Below, piece after piece: positions 24,618 through 33,025 of a stretch of 64,000 nt of DNA; the first letter of the stretch is position 1, and each line of letters opens with the position of its first letter. A program made the translations under genes and the position numbers. The DNA comes from an uncultured Verrucomicrobia subdivision 3 bacterium (GTDB lineage: Bacteria; Verrucomicrobiota; Verrucomicrobiia; Limisphaerales; UBA11358): assembly GCA_903875465.1 (NCBI GenBank), contig CAIQWB010000038.1, positions 62,001 through 126,000 on the forward strand, given 5' to 3'. Below the pieces are notes generated by a model. The model did not search any database and had not been told where the DNA came from. It was given only the letters and a program-made list of their open reading frames with translations.

Positions 24618-26615
24618 ATGAAGTTCTTGTCGTTCCGCCCGGATGTTTATCTTTGTGCCGCAACCGTGGCAATGCTGCTCCCCGCCTTTACAACGGTCCC
24701 AGCCGGAGCTGCCGAACCAGTGTTGCAATTGGATTTGCACCAGCCAGGCTTTCCCGTGAGTCGGACGTTTTATGGCATGATGACCGAGGAAATCAATCAT
24801 GCTTACGATGGGGGTTTGTATGCCGAGTTGGTGCAGAACCGTATTTTTAAAGATGATCCCAATACCCCGGTGCATTGGTCATTGGTGGCTACGGGCGGTG
24901 GCAATACCATGGCCTTGGATGAATCCCAGCCGATCAATGCGGCCCTGACGACCTGCCTGAAACTCACCGTCGCCGATGTCTCGTCCGGCCGGGCAGGCAT
25001 TGCCAACGATGGTTTTTGGGGCATTCCAGCCACGCCCAAGACCATTTATCACGCCTCATTTTATGCCCGGGCCGACACGGCAGCGCCTCTCACCTTGAGC
25101 TTGGAAAGCGCGGATGGCACCCAGGTCTACACCACCGCCACCCTGGCCAAGGTCACCCGGCAATGGGCGCGTTACGAGCTGACGCTGAAAACCCCAAAAA
25201 TTCAACCGGACGCCGCCGCCCGGCTGGTACTCGCCACCAAAACCCCCGGCACCTATTGGTTCAATCTGGTATCGCTGTTCCCGCCCACCTGGCAACAGCG
25301 CCCGAATGGCAATCGCGTTGATTTAATGCAGAAGCTGGTGGATCTGCACCCGGCATTTCTTCGCTTCCCCGGCGGCAATTATTTGGAGGGCAAAACCGTG
25401 GCGGATCATTTCGCATGGAAACAAACGTTGGGAGACCTGGCCGAGCGACCGGGACACACCGGCCCGTGGACGTATCGCTCCAGCGATGGCATGGGGTTGC
25501 TGGAATTTTTGGAATGGGCAGAGGACATGGGTGCCGAACCGGTCTTAGCCGTCTATGCCGGATTCGCCCTGCCTAGCGATGCGCATCGCGGGGGCATCAG
25601 CATCCCGGCGGGCAAGGACTTGGAACCCTATGTTCAGGAAGCCCTCGATGAAATCGACTACGTCACGGGATCGGCGAGCACCCAATGGGGCGCCCGCCGC
25701 GCGGCCGACGGCCACCCCGCGCCGTTTCCGCTGCATTACGTGGAGATTGGCAACGAGGATTTTGTGGGCGATGCCCGAAAATCGTACAATGCCCGCTTCG
25801 CGCAATTTTTCGATGCCATCAAAGCGGCACATCCTGGGTTGCAATGCATTGCCACCATCCCGGTGAAAAGCCGCGTACCGGATGTGCTGGATGATCATTA
25901 TTATGCCACCTCCACCGAGATGATGAAGCTGGCGCATAAATATGATAACTACGACCGGCACCAGCCCAAGATTTTTGTCGGTGAATGGGCCACCCGCGAA
26001 ATTAAGCGCGTAGATACGAATGGCGTCACCACCTATAACTGGATGCCCTGGGCCTACCGGGACGCCCCCACGCCCAATCTGCACGCCGCCCTGGGCGACG
26101 CAGTGTTCATGACGGGAATGGAACGTAATTCCGACATTATTGTGATGAATTGTTATGCGCCCTTGCTGACGCGTGTGGAGCCCGGGGCGTTCCAATGGAA
26201 TCCGAACCTCATCGGTTATAATTCACTCCAAAGTTACAACTCGCCCTCATATTATGTACAGGCGATGTTTCACGGACATCCTGGCGACACCGTGGTGAAA
26301 ACCAGCCTGACCGGCGAACCCGCCGGTTTCTTTTACAGCGCCACCCGAAGTGCAGATCAACGTACAATCTGGCTTAAAGTTATTAACATGCAAGCCACGG
26401 AGCAAACTGTCCAATGCGATATTGCCGGTGCCCGCAAGGTCTCCACCAAAGGCATACTGACCGTGCTGACCTCCGAACGGCCGGAGGATACCAACACGCT
26501 GGAAGCGCCGGATAAAGTCAAACCGGCCACCATAAAAATTCATGGTCTAGGAGCCCGATTCAAGCAAACGTTCGCGCCCAATTCCGTCAGTGTTCTGCAA
26601 TTAGAGGCGAGATAA
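24618..26615 (+). CDS. Secreted GH51 alpha-L-arabinofuranosidase
   Basis: This 665-residue GH51 enzyme removes arabinofuranosyl side chains from arabinan, arabinoxylan or arabinogalactan. It has a signal peptide (about residues 1-31), an N-terminal segment 'FYGMMTEEINHAYDGGLYAEL' typical of the family, a carbohydrate-binding-like beta insert (about 80-220), a TIM barrel and a C-terminal beta domain. Both catalytic glutamates are visible: acid/base Glu380 in 'EIGNED' and nucleophile Glu456 in 'VGEWAT'. Many bacterial GH51s are cytoplasmic, whereas this one is exported. It complements the pectinesterase, GH2 and GH43-type genes in the window. A small membrane protein gene follows 11 nt later. 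Confidence 0.95.
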   Translation: MKFLSFRPDVYLCAATVAMLLPAFTTVPAGAAEPVLQLDLHQPGFPVSRTFYGMMTEEINHAYDGGLYAELVQNRIFKDDPNTPVHWSLVATGGGNTMALDESQPINAALTTCLKLTVADVSSGRAGIANDGFWGIPATPKTIYHASFYARADTAAPLTLSLESADGTQVYTTATLAKVTRQWARYELTLKTPKIQPDAAARLVLATKTPGTYWFNLVSLFPPTWQQRPNGNRVDLMQKLVDLHPAFLRFPGGNYLEGKTVADHFAWKQTLGDLAERPGHTGPWTYRSSDGMGLLEFLEWAEDMGAEPVLAVYAGFALPSDAHRGGISIPAGKDLEPYVQEALDEIDYVTGSASTQWGARRAADGHPAPFPLHYVEIGNEDFVGDARKSYNARFAQFFDAIKAAHPGLQCIATIPVKSRVPDVLDDHYYATSTEMMKLAHKYDNYDRHQPKIFVGEWATREIKRVDTNGVTTYNWMPWAYRDAPTPNLHAALGDAVFMTGMERNSDIIVMNCYAPLLTRVEPGAFQWNPNLIGYNSLQSYNSPSYYVQAMFHGHPGDTVVKTSLTGEPAGFFYSATRSADQRTIWLKVINMQATEQTVQCDIAGARKVSTKGILTVLTSERPEDTNTLEAPDKVKPATIKIHGLGARFKQTFAPNSVSVLQLEAR

Positions 26616-26626
26616 CTGCTTTCAGC

Positions 26627-27208
26627 ATGGATTTATCCACCACCCCACCGGATTTCAATCCGTTTGCCGATCCACCGGCGACCGAGGCTGGTCCGTTGTC
26701 CGGAAGCCAGCAGGATACCGCCGCCGGACGCCGCACCTCGTTTCTGGTGTGGTCCCTGGTCCTCACCCTTCTGGCCATGATCGTGATTTGCCTCCTGGTG
26801 CGCCTCGCTGGTCTGCAAACCCGGCTCAGTGCCCTGCGGGCAGAAACGCAGCAGGCCCGCCTCCACGCCGATGATTTACAGGTGAAATTATTCCAATTAA
26901 ATAAAGCCCAAGAGAAACGCGATCGGTTCAATGCGGCCCTCCACCAAGCCGAGGGCCTGTGGATCGTCTCCGCCATTTACGGTTCCGGCACCCATTTTGC
27001 GGATGTGTCGGCACGGGTGAACGAGTTATTGCATGAGACGAACGCGCAATTCTATGCGCATCCGGACAGCCTGGGAACGGATCCCACCCCGGGCTGGAAC
27101 AAAACCCTGGTGATCATTTATGAACTGCAGGGCGAGCGCCACCTGTTTACCACTGGCGAGGGCGGCCAGGTGAGCTCGGCGGCATTGCGGGAAGTCGGAA
27201 CCCCATAA
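26627..27208 (+). CDS. Single-pass membrane protein with coiled coil and DUF3395-like domain
   Basis: This 193-residue protein has a Pro-rich cytoplasmic N-terminus (about residues 1-37) and one transmembrane helix (about 38-62). A coiled coil follows (about 63-100), then a C-terminal beta domain (about 110-190: 'WIVSAIYGSGTHFADVSARV', then 'NKTLVIIYELQGERHLF'). That last domain resembles DUF3395, the C-terminal domain of DNAJC11-like proteins. The match is from memory of the motif 'YG.G....DV...V' and is tentative. The gene begins 11 nt after the GH51 stop, so co-transcription is likely, but no function can be given. Confidence 0.7.
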   Translation: MDLSTTPPDFNPFADPPATEAGPLSGSQQDTAAGRRTSFLVWSLVLTLLAMIVICLLVRLAGLQTRLSALRAETQQARLHADDLQVKLFQLNKAQEKRDRFNAALHQAEGLWIVSAIYGSGTHFADVSARVNELLHETNAQFYAHPDSLGTDPTPGWNKTLVIIYELQGERHLFTTGEGGQVSSAALREVGTP

Positions 27209-27215
27209 ACACCGC

Positions 27216-28448
27216 TCAATACCACAGGCACAAACCTGCCCGGAGCCCGTGACTGCTTTCGTTGTACTGACGCAAGGTTTGCCCATACCCCGTAAAGTAC
27301 TGCACTTCAATGGTGGGATTGAATTTTTGCAACCATGGCACGCCCGCCAGGTTAAAGCGCAAATCAAACCATAGCCCCGCATGCGACCATTCATCGCCCA
27401 CCCGGGCTTTCACCCCAAATTGAATACGTTCCTGGCTTTGGGGATCCGTCCAGGAAAGGTCCGTGTACAAATCTCCGTACCCACGGTATTTTGCCAGATC
27501 CGGGTTGTAAGCACCCTCGCTTAGGTAGGCCCAGGCACGCGGTTGCAGGCGCCAGCGCAAGGTGTCCGAGAGTGCAACAGTCGCGGTCGGCTGCAAGTAA
27601 GCGGTATTCAAGCTGCGTTCCTCCACCCCGCCCCGGCCATTGGATTCATGCTCGATCCCGGACTGCAGGCTAAACCGCATGAAGGCATTGGTCAGGAAGT
27701 CATTATATAACAGAAAAGCCGAAGGTTTGTAGCTGGTGTCATAAAACGAGGGATCTTTGGAGATCAGGTCCCAATAAGACGTTTGCGTATAGGAAAAATA
27801 GAGGTGCCCCAGGGGATTAAACGCGTTGGTGAGATCAAACATCCGGTATTTAATACTAAACTGAAATTCAGCGGCCGGATATGAGCCCAGGAGAAAATAG
27901 ATGGGCTCGTAAACCGAAAGATGATTGGTGAGAAAACCCAGGTAGGAAGCGTTGGCGACCGGCGACAACCGCGCAGGTGGCTGGGAAACCGAACCGTCTG
28001 GCGATTTCCCCGTCGAAGTCGCGACCACTCGCACGGCGATGGAGTTGTAGTTGCTCACCTCGAGCGTGGCATTGCCCGTGAGGGAGGCCGGCACCTCCCA
28101 CTGATACTGCACCCGCAGAAAACTGCCCGGAGGAATTAAGGCTGTACTCGCCTGGCTGTTGGTATTTAACCACAGTCTCACCGGCGTGGCCGTACCGCCG
28201 GCCACCAAGGTGGCGGTCAGCCGCGAAGGGAAGTGGGACATCACCGCCTGGCTGGAACTATTAACGCAATAAAGCCACAGGCTGGCTGGCGCACCCGCCG
28301 GGAGCGGCTGGGCGGGTGACACGAACGCCGGCGCATCGTCCGGTGCCAAAGTGTTGCTCATTCCTGCACTGCCAGACAGTAAGAGCAGCCAAATGGCCAT
28401 CATCGTGAACGGTGCCATTATTTTAGTCCGTCTTGAAACAACTTCCAT
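27216..28448 (-). CDS. Outer-membrane phospholipase A1 (OMPLA/PldA family) with N-terminal extra domain
   Basis: This 410-residue exported protein has a C-terminal half (about residues 165-410) that is a 12-strand barrel of the phospholipase A1 family. It carries the active-site motif 'EHESNG', with His267 and Ser269 as the catalytic pair, and ends in an aromatic residue. OMPLA hydrolyses phospholipids that reach the outer leaflet. Residues of about 35-150 form a separate beta-rich domain ('SPAQPLPAGAPASLWLYCVN') not present in the E. coli enzyme. The gene is convergent with the DUF3395-like protein gene (7 nt between stops) and divergent from the hydrogenase operon. Confidence 0.88.
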   Translation of the reverse strand: MEVVSRRTKIMAPFTMMAIWLLLLSGSAGMSNTLAPDDAPAFVSPAQPLPAGAPASLWLYCVNSSSQAVMSHFPSRLTATLVAGGTATPVRLWLNTNSQASTALIPPGSFLRVQYQWEVPASLTGNATLEVSNYNSIAVRVVATSTGKSPDGSVSQPPARLSPVANASYLGFLTNHLSVYEPIYFLLGSYPAAEFQFSIKYRMFDLTNAFNPLGHLYFSYTQTSYWDLISKDPSFYDTSYKPSAFLLYNDFLTNAFMRFSLQSGIEHESNGRGGVEERSLNTAYLQPTATVALSDTLRWRLQPRAWAYLSEGAYNPDLAKYRGYGDLYTDLSWTDPQSQERIQFGVKARVGDEWSHAGLWFDLRFNLAGVPWLQKFNPTIEVQYFTGYGQTLRQYNESSHGLRAGLCLWY

Positions 28449-28750
28449 AAGAAAGAATTCCAGCGGCCAACCAAGGATTTGTCAAGGGCATATGCTGGCT
28501 GCGGTTGGTTTGTTGGTTTGGGTGTAATATTAGGCATACCTCAAACCCCGGAGTTCACCCGGCCTCAAAGTAAAACCACAGCCCCCCCAAGGCGATCATA
28601 AGTATCGGTTCAATTGCTTACCGTTGGTCCCCAGCCAAAATAAATCAATTAAATGGCCAAATCCGGTTGGTTGAAATGACACGTTCAGTAGAGAGTCAAC
28701 TCATCGCATAGCAAACCTTTAATCTTAATTTTACCCAACCACGCCAAAAT
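28449..28750. other. Intergenic region upstream of the hydrogenase operon
   Basis: These 302 bases separate the divergent phospholipase and hydrogenase genes. I see no repeat or clear promoter consensus. The sequence is AT-rich over the 80 bases before the hydrogenase start and lacks a Shine-Dalgarno site. Confidence 0.45.
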
Positions 28751-29881
28751 ATGCCTGCCCAAGCCCGCCCGACCATCTGGGAGCATGCCCAGTCCAAAGG
28801 CGTTTCGCGCCGTGATTTCCTCACCGCCTGTGCCTGGATGACGGCCATGCTTGGCCTGCCTGTCAGCGCCGTGGCGGAGGTCACCAAGGCACTGGAAACG
28901 AAGCCCCGCCTGCCCGTGCTCTGGTTCCACTTCCAGGAATGCACCTGCTGCTCGGAATCCTTTATTCGTTCCAGCCATCCCGGTGTGGCCGACATCATCC
29001 TCGACAAAATTTCCCTGGATTACACGGAAACCCTGATGGCTGGCTCGGGCCATCAAGCCGAGGACGCGCTGCACGATACGATGACCAAATACAAGGGCGA
29101 GTACTTGATGCTGGTGGAAGGCTCCGTCCCCACGGCCGAAGGTGGCGTCTATTGTTGCATCGGCGGGCGGACAGCCCTCGACATTTTGCAAGAGGCCGCG
29201 GCCGGCGCGAAGGCCGTGGTCTGCTGGGGCAGTTGCGCCAGCAATGGCTGTGTGCAGGCGGCCAAGCCGAATCCCACCAAGGCCACACCGATTCACCAGC
29301 TCATTACCGGCGTGCCCATCATCAAGGTACCGGGCTGCCCGCCGATTGCCGAGGTCATGACCGGCACCATCGTGCATTTGTTAACTTTTGACCGGATTCC
29401 CCAGCTCGATGGACTGGGCCGGCCCAAGGCATTTTATTCCCGGCGCGTGCATGACACCTGTTACCGCCGGCCCAATTATGATGCCGGCCTCTTCGTTAAT
29501 TCGTTCGATGATGAGAATGCCAAGCGCGGCTATTGCCTCTACAAAATGGGCTGCCGGGGACCGGTCACCTACAATGCCTGCGGCGTCATGCGCTGGAACG
29601 GCGGCGTGAGTTTCCCCATCCAATCCGGCCACGGCTGCATTGGTTGCAGCGAGGGCAACTTCTGGGACAACGGGCCGTTTTACCGACACCTGCCCTCCTT
29701 TCCCGGCTTCGGTATTGAGACCACGGCGGACAAAGTCGGCGTAGTAGCCGGGGCCGTCACGCTGGCGGGAATCGCGGCCCACGCCATTTCCACCAACATT
29801 CGCAAGGGCCATTTGATCAAGGAGGAAAAGGCGGCCAGCGAGGATGTGCTTGATGGCCGCGCCGAACAGGGCGGTTCTTAA
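28751..29881 (+). CDS. hyaA: Membrane-bound [NiFe]-hydrogenase small subunit, oxygen-tolerant type
   Basis: This 376-residue electron-transfer subunit carries three Fe-S clusters for hydrogen oxidation at the periplasmic face. A Tat signal is visible ('SRRDFLT', residues 19-25, then a hydrophobic run), and a C-terminal transmembrane helix (about 326-346) anchors it. The proximal cluster has six cysteines: Cys64, Cys66, Cys67, Cys162, Cys167 and Cys196. Their spacing matches Cys17/19/20/115/120/149 of oxygen-tolerant enzymes. Cys66 and Cys167 are the two extra residues that define the [4Fe-3S] cluster. The gene starts the hyaABCD operon and is followed by the large subunit after 15 nt. Confidence 0.97.
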   Translation: MPAQARPTIWEHAQSKGVSRRDFLTACAWMTAMLGLPVSAVAEVTKALETKPRLPVLWFHFQECTCCSESFIRSSHPGVADIILDKISLDYTETLMAGSGHQAEDALHDTMTKYKGEYLMLVEGSVPTAEGGVYCCIGGRTALDILQEAAAGAKAVVCWGSCASNGCVQAAKPNPTKATPIHQLITGVPIIKVPGCPPIAEVMTGTIVHLLTFDRIPQLDGLGRPKAFYSRRVHDTCYRRPNYDAGLFVNSFDDENAKRGYCLYKMGCRGPVTYNACGVMRWNGGVSFPIQSGHGCIGCSEGNFWDNGPFYRHLPSFPGFGIETTADKVGVVAGAVTLAGIAAHAISTNIRKGHLIKEEKAASEDVLDGRAEQGGS

Positions 29882-29896
29882 ACCCAAAACCATTTT

Positions 29897-31621
29897 ATGG
29901 CAGCCAAACGCATTGTAATTGATCCGGTCACCCGCATTGAAGGTCATCTCCGTGTGGAGGTGGAAGTCAACGACGGCAAGGTAACCGACGCCTTCAGTTC
30001 TGGCACCATGGTGCGCGGACTGGAAATCATCCTCCGCGGCCGCGACCCGCGGGACGCCTGGGCCTTCGCCGAGCGCACTTGCGGCGTGTGCACCACCGTC
30101 CACGCGCTCGCCTCCGTCCGCTCGGTAGAGGACGCGCTGGGCATCGTCATCCCACCCAACGCCGAACTGATCCGCAACCTGATGTTCTGCACGCAGTACA
30201 TGCAGGACCACGTGGTGCATTTTTACCATCTCCACGCCCTGGATTGGGTGGATGTGGTCAGTGCGCTCAAGGCGGATCCGGCCCAAACCGCCGCGCTGGC
30301 CCAGCGTATTTCCAACTGGCCGAAGTCTTCCCCGGGCTATTTTTCCGATGTGCAAAAACGCATCGCGAAATTTGTGGGGAGCGGTCAGTTGGGAGTTTTT
30401 GCCAATGGCTATTGGGGTCATCCCGCCATGAAACTGCCGCCCGAGGCCAACTTGCTCGGGGTGGCACACTATCTGGAGGCCTTGGAATGGCAGAAGGAAG
30501 TCGTCAAGATTCACGCCATTTTCGGCGGCAAAAATCCGCATCCCAATTACCTCGTGGGTGGTGCGCCCTGCTCATTGAATCTGGACGAGGCCAACGCCAT
30601 CAACGCCGAGCGGCTGGCCTATGTGGGCAAATTGCTGACGGATGCCAAGACCTTCGTCGAACAGGTATACATCCCGGATTTATTGGCCATCGCCTCGTTT
30701 TACAAGGATTGGGGCGCCATTGGCGGCGGCCTCCGAAATTACCTGGCCTACGGCGATTTGCCGACGAATGGTTTCGCCGATCCGGGCAAATTCAAATTTC
30801 CGCGCGGGGTCATTCTGGACCGCGACCTGTCCAAAATTCTTGAAGTGGATGCCCATGACCCGCAGCAGGTCAAGGAATCCATCAGCCATTCCTGGTACGA
30901 ATATTCGGATGGCGACGCCGCGGCGAAACATCCCTGGGAGGGCGAAACCAAGCTCAATTACACTGGTCCGCAACCACCCTATGACCAACTCAACGTGGAG
31001 GGCAAGTACTCCTGGCTCAAAACCCCGCGCTGGAATGGCCATCCCATGGAAGTGGGTCCGCTTGCGCGCCTCTTGGTGGGCTATGGCACCGGCCGCGCCG
31101 ACATTAAGGACGCGGTGGACATGGTGTTGAAAAAATTGGACGTACCGGTGGACGCCCTGTTCTCCACGTTGGGCCGCACCGCGGCGCGCGGGATTGAGAC
31201 CTATTTGATCGCCCAGTGGTCGCAGGAATTTTACGGGGACTTGCTGGCCAACATCAAAAACGGGGACTCCCGCACCTTCAATGGTGAAAAATGGGATCCG
31301 GAAACCTGGCCGGCCAGCTGCAAAGGCGTGGGCATGAGCGAGGCCCCACGCGGCGCACTCGCGCACTGGATTGTTATCGCAGACCAAAAGATTGCCAATT
31401 ATCAACTAGTCGTGCCCTCCACATGGAATGCCTCACCGCGCGACGCGCAGGGCCAGCGCTCGGCCTACGAGGCCTCCCTGATTGGCACCCCGGTGGCCGA
31501 TCCGGAAAAGCCTTTGGAAATCATCCGCACCATCCACTCCTTTGATCCGTGCCTGGCCTGCGCCGTGCATTTGTACGATCCGCAGGGCCGCACCCTCAAC
31601 CGGGTCACCGTGGGCGGTTAG
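29897..31621 (+). CDS. hyaB: [NiFe]-hydrogenase large subunit
   Basis: This 574-residue catalytic subunit holds the Ni-Fe(CN)2CO centre. The nickel ligands are the two CxxC pairs, Cys62/Cys65 in 'RTCGVC' and Cys552/Cys555 in 'DPCLACAVH'. The protein continues for 16 residues after His558. This is the C-terminal peptide that a hydrogenase-specific endopeptidase removes after metal insertion, and the matching protease is encoded two genes downstream. It has no export signal of its own and would be co-exported with the Tat-tagged small subunit. Motifs and the small subunit's cysteines place it in group 1d. Confidence 0.97.
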   Translation: MAAKRIVIDPVTRIEGHLRVEVEVNDGKVTDAFSSGTMVRGLEIILRGRDPRDAWAFAERTCGVCTTVHALASVRSVEDALGIVIPPNAELIRNLMFCTQYMQDHVVHFYHLHALDWVDVVSALKADPAQTAALAQRISNWPKSSPGYFSDVQKRIAKFVGSGQLGVFANGYWGHPAMKLPPEANLLGVAHYLEALEWQKEVVKIHAIFGGKNPHPNYLVGGAPCSLNLDEANAINAERLAYVGKLLTDAKTFVEQVYIPDLLAIASFYKDWGAIGGGLRNYLAYGDLPTNGFADPGKFKFPRGVILDRDLSKILEVDAHDPQQVKESISHSWYEYSDGDAAAKHPWEGETKLNYTGPQPPYDQLNVEGKYSWLKTPRWNGHPMEVGPLARLLVGYGTGRADIKDAVDMVLKKLDVPVDALFSTLGRTAARGIETYLIAQWSQEFYGDLLANIKNGDSRTFNGEKWDPETWPASCKGVGMSEAPRGALAHWIVIADQKIANYQLVVPSTWNASPRDAQGQRSAYEASLIGTPVADPEKPLEIIRTIHSFDPCLACAVHLYDPQGRTLNRVTVGG

Positions 31622-31630
31622 GAGCCATTT

Positions 31631-32347
31631 ATGCAAAAAGCGACTCTGGGACGCGTCTATGTCTGGGAAATTCCCGTTCGGTTTTATCACTGGCTGAATG
31701 CCTTCAGCCTGGTCGTCCTCTGCGTAACCGGCTACCTGATCGGCGCGCCGCTGGCCATCCAGCAGGCGTCCGAGGCTTCCTACGCGTATTGGTTTGGCAA
31801 AGTGCGGTTTCTGCACTTTGTGTTTGCCTACATTTTCTTTTTCAACTTCCTTTTCCGCATCTACTGGGGGTTTGTGGGCAACCGCTATGCGAGCTGGAAA
31901 AACTTCATCCCCTACCGCAAACAGCAGTGGAAAGAATTCAAGCAGGTGGTGGCTGTCGATCTGCTGCAAGCCAACAACCAGCCCATCGAAACCATCGGCC
32001 ACAATGCCGTGGCGGGCATCACCTACTTCCTGACCTTCCTTGCCTTTCTGTTTCAATGCATCACGGGCTTCGGACTCTACGCCGCCATGAGCAAGGCTTG
32101 GTTTCCCAAACTCTTCGCCTGGATTGTGCCGCTGATGGGCGGGGATTTTGCCGTGCGCCAGTGGCACCACGCCTTCATGTGGTTCTTTATTTTGTTCGCC
32201 CTGGTGCATGTGTACATTGTTTTTTACCATGATTATGTGGAAGGCCGCGGGGAAATTTCCTCCATGGGCAGCGGCTGGAAATTCATTGAAAAGGAATACC
32301 ATCCCTTGTTAAAAAACCCGCCCGGCTCACCGTCGAAAAAGCCATGA
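31631..32347 (+). CDS. hyaC: Hydrogenase b-type cytochrome subunit
   Basis: This 238-residue diheme cytochrome b carries electrons from the hydrogenase to the quinone pool. It has four to five transmembrane helices (about residues 18-40, 57-78, 128-150 and 180-203). Histidines in 'RFYHWLN', 'HFVFAYIFFFNFLFR' and 'QWHHAFMW' are candidate heme ligands. The C-terminal 'HDYVEGRGEISSM' is typical of HyaC-type subunits. It begins 9 nt after the large subunit and overlaps the protease gene by 4 nt. Confidence 0.95.
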   Translation: MQKATLGRVYVWEIPVRFYHWLNAFSLVVLCVTGYLIGAPLAIQQASEASYAYWFGKVRFLHFVFAYIFFFNFLFRIYWGFVGNRYASWKNFIPYRKQQWKEFKQVVAVDLLQANNQPIETIGHNAVAGITYFLTFLAFLFQCITGFGLYAAMSKAWFPKLFAWIVPLMGGDFAVRQWHHAFMWFFILFALVHVYIVFYHDYVEGRGEISSMGSGWKFIEKEYHPLLKNPPGSPSKKP

Positions 32348-32865
32348 ACCCCCCTCACTGCCGGCAAAAAACCCTGATTCTCGGTGTGGGCAATCTTTTG
32401 ATGGGCGACGAGGGTGTGGGCGTGGCCGCGATCCGCTACCTGGAGCACCTGGGAGTGGATGCCGAAGCCGAACTGGTGGATGGTGGCACCAGCGGTTTTC
32501 ACCTGCTGGGATTATTTCGGGACCAGTCTCATTTGATTTTGATTGATGCCGCAACCGATGCCCTCCCGCCCGGCACCGTTTCCGTCATTCAACCGCGCTA
32601 TGCGAGCGATTTTCCCCCTTCCCTGACGGCCCATGACATTGGGTTAAAGGACTTGCTGGAATCAGCCGCGCTCCTGGACTATTGGCCGCAGGTGGATTTG
32701 ATCACCATTTCGATCGCCGAACTAAGCAATATGACCATGGAACTGTCCCCGGCAGTCGCGGCCGCCCTGCCTCGTGTGGTCACAGTGGTTCGTGAATGCC
32801 TCGCTAAAATAACCAATAATCAGCCGCCCCAAAAGCCTTTGCTCACTGCTGCATGCCTGGCCTAG
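32344..32865 (+). CDS. hyaD: Hydrogenase maturation endopeptidase
   Basis: This 173-residue member of the HyaD/HybD family removes the C-terminal tail of the hydrogenase large subunit after nickel insertion. The nickel-sensing residues lie in 'LGVGNLLMGDEGVG' (Glu), 'LILIDAATD' (Asp) and 'TAHDIGLKDLL' (His). The start overlaps the cytochrome stop (ATGA). No hypA-F assembly genes follow in the window, so the remaining maturation machinery must be encoded elsewhere. Confidence 0.95.
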   Translation: MNPPHCRQKTLILGVGNLLMGDEGVGVAAIRYLEHLGVDAEAELVDGGTSGFHLLGLFRDQSHLILIDAATDALPPGTVSVIQPRYASDFPPSLTAHDIGLKDLLESAALLDYWPQVDLITISIAELSNMTMELSPAVAAALPRVVTVVRECLAKITNNQPPQKPLLTAACLA

Positions 32866-33025
32866 GTTTTGCGGCGGTAGTCAACCACCGTTTGCGCACC
32901 AACCGGCTGGCAAATATGGCTTCAGCCCCATCAGCCAGCACCTTCCGCCCAGCCAGTTTGGCGTAATCAAAACTCGCTACACGAAAATGGTTGGCGCATG
33001 CGCCGGCCATAAGAGAAATTATAGG

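Noticed and set aside
29381-30541. A 386-codon minus-strand frame across hyaA and hyaB
   Set aside because: It lies opposite two certain, highly conserved hydrogenase genes and shows no recognisable protein features.
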